Origin: Acidobacteriaceae bacterium
GTDB taxonomy: Bacteria > Acidobacteriota > Terriglobia > Terriglobales > Acidobacteriaceae
Assembly (NCBI GenBank): GCA_003140705.1
Contig: PLKU01000552.1
Span: 14,047 to 25,023, forward strand
Length of the DNA stretch: 10,977 nucleotides
Reading direction: 5' to 3'
Below are positions 1-5,855 of the stretch, piece by piece (the first letter of the stretch is position 1; each line of letters begins with the position of its first letter). The notes below the pieces were generated by a model, which was not told the DNA's origin, searched no databases, and saw nothing but the letters and a program-made list of their open reading frames with translations. The position numbers were made by a program, and so were the translations under genes.

Positions 1-453
1 ATCAGAACCAAGCACCTGGCCGCCCGCGCCCCTCGCCTGGAAGGATACATTGAGTGATCCCGTCACCCTCTTATAGGACTGGTTCATTGCCACACCCAAT
101 TTGAGGTCTAAACCAGGCTTTGTACTTACCGTAGGTGGAGGATGGGAATATGCAGTGATCTGGCATGTAATCACCGCGGATGGAGCGCGTTCATCCGCGC
201 GCAGATGCGGATCGTCCTTCAGCAACTCGGTCTCGAGCTGTGTCTGCAGATCATGTGCCAATTCGGCCTGGTCGCTGTGCGCCGTCGCCCTCACTTTGAA
301 TGAAGTGCCAGTCAGATGCACAAGGGCCGGGAGTTTGCGCTGAAGAAGAACCCTCACCTTCGCCGCGCCAAAATCCTGAGCCCCGGCTGTTAATGCCGCG
401 AGCATTCCAATGCTTAGGAATGCCGCAGCTCGCATTCTCCGCTCCAGATTCAT
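1..453 (-). CDS. Exported protein of unknown function, 3' end cut by window edge
   Basis: An open frame of 151 codons runs from an ATG at 453-451 to the window edge without a stop, so the C-terminus is missing. Residues 1-25 look like a Sec signal peptide: arginines at 5, 6 and 8, a hydrophobic run AAAFLSIGMLAALTAGA, and a likely cut at AGA/QD. The mature part begins with KVRVLLQRKLP and continues as a mixed alpha/beta sequence with no motif I can name. An AGGAG lies three bases before the ATG. A second ATG at codon 7 also has a GGAG six bases before it, so the exact start is uncertain. It begins 22 bases after the stop of the caspase-like gene and is probably co-transcribed with it. I do not recognise the family; the link to the protease is positional only. 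Confidence 0.8.
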   Translation of the reverse strand, partial: MNLERRMRAAAFLSIGMLAALTAGAQDFGAAKVRVLLQRKLPALVHLTGTSFKVRATAHSDQAELAHDLQTQLETELLKDDPHLRADERAPSAVITCQITAYSHPPPTVSTKPGLDLKLGVAMNQSYKRVTGSLNVSFQARGAGGQVLGSD

Positions 454-456
454 CTT

Positions 457-462
457 CTCCTC
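457..462 (-). promoter_or_regulatory. Ribosome binding site GAGGAG for the small exported protein
   Basis: On the minus strand GAGGAG is followed by AAG and then ATG at 453. It supports the 453 start and lies within the 22-base gap after the caspase-like gene, consistent with an operon. Confidence 0.6.
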
Positions 463-475
463 TTGGATCCTCAGA

Positions 476-2938
476 TTATTGTGTTGCCGTGGTTGGAATG
501 CTGCGAATTCTTGTCAGGTCGATGCCCCAGTCGGTCGGTACGGGTTCAGCAAAGCCGCGCGAACCGCTGCTGGCGCTGGTTAGCAGCTTCTGCAGCGGAG
601 TATCCGCACCACGTGCCCCCCGCGAGGCGACCCCCTCAAAGTTCAGTGCGGAAGGATCGGGCAACGGCTGTGCAGTGCTTAGCAATATAAGCGTGTCCAC
701 CCCATAGGGTGGGCCAATGCGCAATGTCAGCGAGTGGGGTAAAACGAACTTCTTTTCATTTTCACCGGCATTCGGAAATTGATTCTCAGAATAGTTGATT
801 GGATAAAGAAGCGTGCCCTTGCCGTGACAGTCGATGTCCAGCACATAGACCCAGCGCGGATCGGTAACAGGACTGTCTGCCTGCAATGCCATCTTCATCC
901 GATCGCCCTGCCTGGCAGGCTGGCTTTCAGGCAAAGTCGCGTCGTCAGAGGCGCGGACCATTGTCAGCTTGTAAAAAGAGGCCGCCGATTCGCCGGTTGC
1001 GCTATCCGACAGGTTGATCCACCCGTGGACCTTACCCAGGCGAAGCGCGTAATCGTTGAGCTTGTCACCCACAAAATGGATCCGTGTCGCATCGCCGAGA
1101 ACCGCCCAATCCGTGCGGACTGGGTAAGGCGAGGTCGCGGAGCAACCAGGGCTGTGGTCGTTCATATGTGCAGCTTGCGGGCCGGCATCAAATTCGCTCT
1201 TGTGAAACCAGGCATACGCTGGCCCATCCTGGGTGAGCACCCCGGTGAGTACATAATTGGCTGCGGCAAGGTTGGCGGCTGCTTTCACAGCACTGCCATT
1301 GTCATGTAAGGCTAGCTTTGCCGCCAGTTCCCTGGGGGCAGGCAGATTGACCCAGAGTTTCGCGCCCAATTGGAGATGCTGCTTCAGCGCGTCTGCCGTC
1401 AGCTTTGCACCGAGGCGGACTGGAGGGTTGGGCTTTGTGTCGAGGTTGATAGCGGGAGGTTCTGCAGCTGACTCAGATCCGACAGGTTGTCCAGCTTGTT
1501 GGAGAGTCCAAGCGGCTCCATCCCAGCTAAGGATGTGGGTCCAGGATTCCTCCGCAGGATCTGAAACGGAGGCAACACCGGCTGCCTTGACTTGGGCGGC
1601 GGCGGCTAAAATCTCGTCTACAGAGAGGTTCGACGGCCAAAGCCAGAACAGCAGCGGAGCAGACTCTGCCGGAACCAATTTGGTGAGTTCGAAGACGTCG
1701 CCGGGCGCGACCTTGGCCTTGGTTGGACTGACGACGCTGGCGGTAGAGCGCGCAATACCTTGCAGATCGTTTACGCGGAGGACCAGCCCCTTGCCGGCTC
1801 CTGTTCCAGCGGTGGAGGAAAACTCACTTCCGGGCCCGATGCCGGACACGCGGCCAATGTCCAGCCATACCAAGCCATCTTCGTCGGTCTTGAGCGCAGC
1901 GGTGAGGACCTTGCCGCTGTCTGTCGCCTGTCCCCCGAAAAGAGGCTGCTGACGCCGCGCCTGAGAGGCGTCCAGATCGGGCTCCTGCTCTGAGACTCCG
2001 TTGCCTTCGAGCACAGCCTTCACACGCTGATACACAACCAAAGCTGACGCATTGGCGGGCAGCACTTGCAAAGCTTCAACAAGCGCTGCGGTAAAGGCTC
2101 CGTGCGGTTCGGTCATGGTCTCGGAAGGAGGAGATTCCTTGGCCGTCTGGTCCTGTTGTGCCGCGGAGAAGACCAGCAATGGATTGTCCTGGCGCTCGGT
2201 TGGCGCAGGGCTCGGCTGCCCGTTTGGAAGCACCTCAGCAGTCTCAGCAATATCCCGCGGATCGAAGGCCAGGCTGCGCTCGCGATACTTAGGGCCGATT
2301 CCGCGCGTTGCACCGCCGCTGTGGCAACTGTCAAAGATGGCAGTAAGGTGAACTCCCTTGTCCAGGGCGGCATTGAAGATGCGGGTCATCTCCCGGTCGC
2401 GAACGTCGTAGCCGCCTTTGTATGCGTCAGATGGAACCAGGGTGCTGTCGGCGTGAACAAGCTTCCCGTTCACAAGGACCTGGAGCTTCGAACCCTTGCT
2501 GTTGATCCGGAGAGAACCGTGGCTGGCGTCGTAAAAAACCACCGTGTCGCCCCGCTGGGGCAGGTCAACGAGATACTTCTGCATCGCGGCAAGGATTCCG
2601 TCGCGGGTGGTTTGCGAAGCGGGCAAAACGACGACTCCGGACCTTGGACGAGGCGCTGCGGGGTCGGTAAGCAGAACTACCTTGTCCGCCGGGAAGCCGA
2701 ACTTTGGGCTGGTCAGCAGGTCCGCCATCGACTGAGCATCGTTGACCGAGCCGGCGAGATTCTCAAAAGCGCCCAGTTCGCAGCGTCCGTAGATGCAGCC
2801 TGCTGGGTGTTCCGCCTGGGTGCCCGCGGGTTGATAAGTGTTGATCCCGATGAGCAGCGCACGCCGGGTCTGTCCGGGAACTTGCGGCCCGGAGAGAGCG
2901 CAAAGCAACAAGGCAACAGCGCCGAAGTACCGCAGCAT
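476..2938 (-). CDS. Exported caspase-like cysteine peptidase (C14, orthocaspase type) with C-terminal DUF4384-like region
   Basis: This is a probable secreted or periplasmic protease of 820 residues. The frame stays open upstream to 3199, but I place the start at 2938: it has GGAGG four bases upstream and gives a signal peptide at once (MLRYFGAVALLLCALSG). The caspase fold spans about residues 25-335. It has a first strand RRALLIGINTY (25-35), NLAGSVNDAQSMADLL (60-75), the catalytic His140 in DASHGS, and the catalytic Cys205 in FDSCHSGG. It ends in a PLFGG-type strand. The His context is YDASHG rather than the usual YxxGHG. The middle (about 340-660) is unassigned. The region around 670-757 (GKGTLLYPIN, later LPH and IGPPYGVD) resembles DUF4384, a domain found C-terminal to caspases and kinases. 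Family members cut after Arg/Lys in plants and cyanobacteria; the substrate here is unknown. The small exported protein follows in the same orientation. Confidence 0.88.
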   Translation of the reverse strand: MLRYFGAVALLLCALSGPQVPGQTRRALLIGINTYQPAGTQAEHPAGCIYGRCELGAFENLAGSVNDAQSMADLLTSPKFGFPADKVVLLTDPAAPRPRSGVVVLPASQTTRDGILAAMQKYLVDLPQRGDTVVFYDASHGSLRINSKGSKLQVLVNGKLVHADSTLVPSDAYKGGYDVRDREMTRIFNAALDKGVHLTAIFDSCHSGGATRGIGPKYRERSLAFDPRDIAETAEVLPNGQPSPAPTERQDNPLLVFSAAQQDQTAKESPPSETMTEPHGAFTAALVEALQVLPANASALVVYQRVKAVLEGNGVSEQEPDLDASQARRQQPLFGGQATDSGKVLTAALKTDEDGLVWLDIGRVSGIGPGSEFSSTAGTGAGKGLVLRVNDLQGIARSTASVVSPTKAKVAPGDVFELTKLVPAESAPLLFWLWPSNLSVDEILAAAAQVKAAGVASVSDPAEESWTHILSWDGAAWTLQQAGQPVGSESAAEPPAINLDTKPNPPVRLGAKLTADALKQHLQLGAKLWVNLPAPRELAAKLALHDNGSAVKAAANLAAANYVLTGVLTQDGPAYAWFHKSEFDAGPQAAHMNDHSPGCSATSPYPVRTDWAVLGDATRIHFVGDKLNDYALRLGKVHGWINLSDSATGESAASFYKLTMVRASDDATLPESQPARQGDRMKMALQADSPVTDPRWVYVLDIDCHGKGTLLYPINYSENQFPNAGENEKKFVLPHSLTLRIGPPYGVDTLILLSTAQPLPDPSALNFEGVASRGARGADTPLQKLLTSASSGSRGFAEPVPTDWGIDLTRIRSIPTTATQ

Positions 2939-3226
2939 AGGCCCTCCGACAAGGGGTTGTGTCAGGGTATAGGGTGTGCAGGTCCTGATGCAACAACAAT
3001 GTACCGCAAGTCGAACCCAGTCAATATAGACGTAGACTTTCGGCATAAGTTTCGACGATTCTGCGGTTTGGCGGCGCCCACTGGGATGTTGGGAATTCGT
3101 CCTGTTGCTGGCAAAAGAGTTATCGGGCGAATTGGCGCTCGAGGTTGACGGTGGAAGGGCAAGGACGCAGACGGGATCGGAAGGCTGGACGGACCGCAAA
3201 AGGCCGTCAGTGAAGGACTGCCTGGC
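2939..3226 (-). promoter_or_regulatory. Intergenic region with weak promoter-like elements before the caspase gene
   Basis: This is the longest gene-free stretch in the window (288 bases). On the minus strand a TATATT (3028-3023) overlaps a TTGACT (3024-3019). TTGACT is followed after 17 bases by a poor CATTGT (3001-2996). TATATT has no good -35 at the usual spacing. A TTGCCA/CAACAT pair further upstream scores about as well. Any of these could start the caspase transcript; none is strong. I see no clear terminator for the cupin gene that ends at 3227. Confidence 0.3.
2942..2947 (-). promoter_or_regulatory. Ribosome binding site GGAGGG deciding the caspase start
   Basis: The minus strand reads GGAGGGCCTATG, giving a GGAGG core four bases before the ATG at 2938. 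The frame upstream of this ATG (to 3199) codes low-complexity Ser/Pro/Arg-rich sequence, with no signal peptide at its own N-terminus. The internal ATG is therefore the better start. Confidence 0.65.
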
Positions 3227-3703
3227 CTACGACTCGCGTCCAATGGCAATCACAAAATAGTTGGCGTTTGTGTCGCCGACATTCTTGAGGCCATGCATCA
3301 CGTTTGACGCGGCGAAGATTACGCCGCCGGGCCCTACTCGCTGGAAGGTTCCGTCGTTGTCGAACTCGACCGTTCCCTCGCGAATCAACATGAACTCTGA
3401 GTGGCGATGCTTATGCGGAGGGTGCGGCATATGCCCCGGTAGAAGAGTTGTTTCATGCAATTCGACAGCCTCACCGGTCGGTAGCACGCCATGGAGAACG
3501 GCCCGCGACTCCCCATTTGCGCTCTTCGACGCCGGAAGCTGGTCGAATGGATATGCACGCTGTACCGACAACAGGATCTCGCCTGATGCACCCTGGGCTG
3601 GGGTTGCGGCCGAGGATGCCTGGCCTTCAGCCGGCCGGACAGCAACTGCGGCTGCAATGGACGAGAGAGCTACGCAAAGATCACGACGGTTCATGCTTTT
3701 CAT
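3227..3703 (-). CDS. Tat-exported single-domain cupin
   Basis: This is a 158-residue protein. The N-terminus MKSMNRRDLCVALSSIAAAV has a twin arginine followed by a hydrophobic run, which fits a Tat signal. Export folded with a bound metal would make sense for a cupin. Cupin motif 1 spans about residues 90-111: PGHMPHPPHKHRHSEF, with candidate ligands H97, H99, H101 and E103, then REGTVEF. Motif 2 is about 124-141: GPGGVIFAASNVMHGLKN, with H137 as the last ligand. Many cupins of this kind are annotated only by fold, and the substrate cannot be read from sequence. The best upstream purine run (GGAG) is 13 bases before the ATG, so initiation looks weak; the second ATG at codon 4 would still leave the RR motif intact. 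It lies 50 bases after the kinase gene and may be the last gene of the sugar operon. Confidence 0.85.
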   Translation of the reverse strand: MKSMNRRDLCVALSSIAAAVAVRPAEGQASSAATPAQGASGEILLSVQRAYPFDQLPASKSANGESRAVLHGVLPTGEAVELHETTLLPGHMPHPPHKHRHSEFMLIREGTVEFDNDGTFQRVGPGGVIFAASNVMHGLKNVGDTNANYFVIAIGRES

Positions 3704-3753
3704 GCAGAAGATATTACTCCGTGACCGGGATCTTTGTATCCGCTAACGCATGA

Positions 3754-4845
3754 CTATAGCTGAACTGAATTCACCAACTGCTCCATACGCTCCTCTTGAT
3801 TAATGATGGACTCGAGCAGTTTGAACTGTGCTCGGCAGCGGTCAAGATTATGGCCATCGCGATGCACCTTGTAATATGTATCGCCAGATAGATAGTCAGC
3901 CAGGAATCGAATGCCCTGCTCGAACGTGATCACTTTGCCGGATGAGGCAAGATGACTCTTCTCCGCTTGGGTGAGGAAGCGGCCAGCCGAGCTGAGATAC
4001 CCGCGCACGAGTGCCTCGAACATGGGGAACTGCATGTGAACCTTCGAAAGATCGCGTTCGTCTTCGGTAGCCGGGCTCGTCGTTGTGCGCAGCATGTCGC
4101 CGAAATCAAAGAGCACCGATCCTGGCATGACCGTGTCGAGATCAATGACGCAGATGCCTTCGCCCGTCGCGTCATCGATAAGTACGTTATTGAACTTGGT
4201 GTCGTTGTGGGTGACGCGCTCTGGAAGATTGGCATCGACCAGGATGTTGGCGACAGACTGATTCGCGAAAGCGAATTCAATCTCACACTTGGCCATGATT
4301 GCGCGGCCGGCTACGTCGGAACCGACTGCCTGTTCAAAGGCTGCAAATCGTTGCGGCGTGTTGTGAAAGTCGCGGATTGTATGGTGCAAGCGCGGGGCTG
4401 GCAGGTCTGCGAGGAGTTCCTGGAAACGTCCAACGGCCCTTGCCGCTTGAAATGCCTGGTCCACGGTCTCTACCGCGTCATAACTATGCGCCCTATCGAT
4501 GAAGCGATAGGCACGCCAATAATTTCCATCCGCATCCAGGTGCCAGGCCCGTCCGCCGTGCGCAGGAATCAGTGCGAGTACGCGACGGTCGGAGTCTGTC
4601 TCTCCCGAGACCTTCGCGGCAAGATGCGCCGTGACGCGCTGGATGTTTTCCATCAGGGCTACGGGATTTGTGAAGATGTTCTTATTGATGCGCTGCAGGA
4701 TGGACCGAACAGGAACACCGCTTCGACTGGAGACGACGCACCAGGTGTCGTTGATGTGGCCGCTGCCATAGGGCGTAGCCCCGAGGCTTTCGCCGGGGAT
4801 TTGAAACTCGCGTGCAACGGCAGCGATGTTTTGCGCGTTGCTCAT
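3754..4845 (-). CDS. N-acetylhexosamine 1-kinase-like sugar kinase (NahK/LnpB type, APH fold)
   Basis: This is a 363-residue cytoplasmic kinase of the aminoglycoside phosphotransferase fold. It closely resembles, as I recall that sequence, Bifidobacterium NahK (LnpB), which phosphorylates the anomeric carbon of GlcNAc and GalNAc using ATP. Shared signatures are PYGSGHINDT (25-34, nucleotide loop), ILQRIN (49-54), FHNTPQRF (160-167), VTHNDTKFNN (211-220, catalytic D215), IDLDTVMPGSVLFDFGD (234-250, metal Asp) and GIRFLADYLSGD (311-322). Length matches NahK (about 360). The frame is open up to 4941, but the start at 4845 is chosen because residues before it are Arg/Pro-rich noise and because ATG overlaps the TGA of the upstream gene as ATGA. 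The overlap with a nucleotidyltransferase gene argues that its product, a sugar 1-phosphate, is passed directly to that enzyme. The exact sugar (GlcNAc, GalNAc, or another hexose) is inferred. Confidence 0.88.
   Translation of the reverse strand: MSNAQNIAAVAREFQIPGESLGATPYGSGHINDTWCVVSSRSGVPVRSILQRINKNIFTNPVALMENIQRVTAHLAAKVSGETDSDRRVLALIPAHGGRAWHLDADGNYWRAYRFIDRAHSYDAVETVDQAFQAARAVGRFQELLADLPAPRLHHTIRDFHNTPQRFAAFEQAVGSDVAGRAIMAKCEIEFAFANQSVANILVDANLPERVTHNDTKFNNVLIDDATGEGICVIDLDTVMPGSVLFDFGDMLRTTTSPATEDERDLSKVHMQFPMFEALVRGYLSSAGRFLTQAEKSHLASSGKVITFEQGIRFLADYLSGDTYYKVHRDGHNLDRCRAQFKLLESIINQEERMEQLVNSVQL
4842..4845 (-). promoter_or_regulatory. ATGA start/stop overlap coupling nucleotidyltransferase and kinase
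   Basis: The minus strand reads ATGA: ATG starts the kinase and TGA ends the nucleotidyltransferase. No strong Shine-Dalgarno precedes the kinase ATG (upstream is CAGGCTTTGGAC). Re-initiation by ribosomes finishing the upstream gene is therefore likely, which would tie the amounts of the two proteins together. Confidence 0.75.
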
Positions 4846-5750
4846 GTCCAAAGCCTGTTGGGATAAATGCCGTCGTGAATGAGGCGGCCAATGCTTTCGA
4901 CGACTCGCGGGCGGTCTTCGCGGTTTGTGACGCCAAACCATCCATCCATAGTGCGCAGAACTCTAACACGCGCCTGCGCTTCAACGACTAACTGATTCAC
5001 TGCGCATGGAAGGTAACACTCCGACCTTGCATCTGAGCCCTTCTCTGCGAGAAAACTTTGGAAGTATTTTCGCAAAGGCGCGAAAACCTGTGGAGTGAAC
5101 CCCCACATGTTCATCGAAACCAGTTCGTCACCGGTCAGCCGGGTCAGTTTGCCTGCAGCTTCGGTATCGGTTGCACCCTCACCATCGCGTGCAATGCTTG
5201 TCATCTCCACCACGTTCTGCAGAATACCGTCGCCGTCAACTTGGCACACGCCCCGCGACACGGCGCCAAATTCAGAGAGTGTATTGCGCAGAACAAATCC
5301 GACCATCGCATAGTCAGATGTGCCTGACTGCAGATGCTGTGCCAGCGCGCGATAACCCTCGGCGCCGTAGAAATCGTCAGCATTGATCACAGCAAACGGT
5401 TCGTGAATAGCGTCCGCGGCCATGAGAACTGCGTGTGTTGTGCCCCAGGGCTTGCTCCGGCCAGGCGGCACGGCAAACCCCGGCGGAAGAAGGTCGAGTT
5501 CCTGAAAGACGTAATCGACGGCGATGCGATTTTCAAACCGCGCACCGACGGTTTGCTTGAATGCCTGCTCAATATCCTTGCGAATGATGAAGACGACCCT
5601 GCTGAATCCAGCACGATGGGCGTCGTAGATTGAATAGTCCAGGATGGCTTCGCCCTGTGGGCCAACCGGATCAATCTGTTTCAAGCCGCCATAACGGCTA
5701 CCGAGGCCGGCGGCGAGAACAAGCAGAGTCAGAGATTTCATCGCACTCAT
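4842..5750 (-). CDS. Sugar-1-phosphate nucleotidylyltransferase (NTP_transferase family)
   Basis: This is a 302-residue cytoplasmic enzyme expected to join a sugar 1-phosphate to an NTP (probably UTP), releasing pyrophosphate. The N-terminal nucleotide-binding signature is LAAGLGSRYGGLKQ (12-25), followed by GPQGEAILDYSIYDA (30-44). PWGTTHAVL (101-109) resembles the base/sugar-binding loop, and INADDFYG (122-129) carries the metal-binding Asp pair. SMNMWGFTP (212-220) and WFGVTNREDRP (271-281) are conserved in a Bacteroidetes-type subgroup that I recall beside NahK-like kinases. The family is distinct from GalU and GlmU in length and motifs. No Shine-Dalgarno precedes the ATG at 5750 or the second ATG at 5743; a TATAAT sits just upstream. 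It overlaps the kinase by four bases. The nucleotide and sugar specificity is inferred from context. Confidence 0.87.
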   Translation of the reverse strand: MSAMKSLTLLVLAAGLGSRYGGLKQIDPVGPQGEAILDYSIYDAHRAGFSRVVFIIRKDIEQAFKQTVGARFENRIAVDYVFQELDLLPPGFAVPPGRSKPWGTTHAVLMAADAIHEPFAVINADDFYGAEGYRALAQHLQSGTSDYAMVGFVLRNTLSEFGAVSRGVCQVDGDGILQNVVEMTSIARDGEGATDTEAAGKLTRLTGDELVSMNMWGFTPQVFAPLRKYFQSFLAEKGSDARSECYLPCAVNQLVVEAQARVRVLRTMDGWFGVTNREDRPRVVESIGRLIHDGIYPNRLWT

Positions 5751-5753
5751 TAG

Positions 5754-5759
5754 ATTATA
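5754..5759 (-). promoter_or_regulatory. TATAAT element just before the nucleotidyltransferase start
   Basis: A perfect TATAAT on the minus strand ends four bases before the ATG at 5750. The corresponding -35 position (CGCAGA at 17 bases) is poor. If it is a real -10, transcription would start at or inside the first codons and the message would be leaderless, starting at the ATG of codon 1 or 4. It may be chance. Confidence 0.25.
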
Positions 5760-5855
5760 TGGTGGATTCGTTGGTGTCTGCGTGACTGCGGCAGCGTTGG
5801 TGGGAGAATTCTGAAGAGCCTCCGGGTTGACCTGCCACGTGCCCTTAGCAGGCCG

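Noticed and set aside
2066..3148. A 360-codon open frame on the plus strand.
   Set aside because: It lies mostly antisense to the caspase gene, has no recognisable motif, and open frames opposite GC-rich genes are common.
2939..3199. An N-terminal extension of the caspase protein by 87 codons.
   Set aside because: The extension has no signal peptide and would bury the obvious one at residue 88; a GGAGG sits before the internal ATG.
3185..3226. A possible terminator hairpin after the Tat cupin (ACGGCC / GGTCCGT).
   Set aside because: The stem has a bulge and only about six pairs, and no U-tract follows.
3952..4866. A 304-codon plus-strand open frame.
   Set aside because: It is antisense to the NahK-like kinase, whose motifs are unmistakable; the plus-strand product matches nothing I recognise.
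5820..5855. A weak hairpin (GCCTGC / GCAGGT) after the glycoside hydrolase stop.
   Set aside because: The six-pair stem has a 12-base loop and no T-run follows; not a supported terminator.
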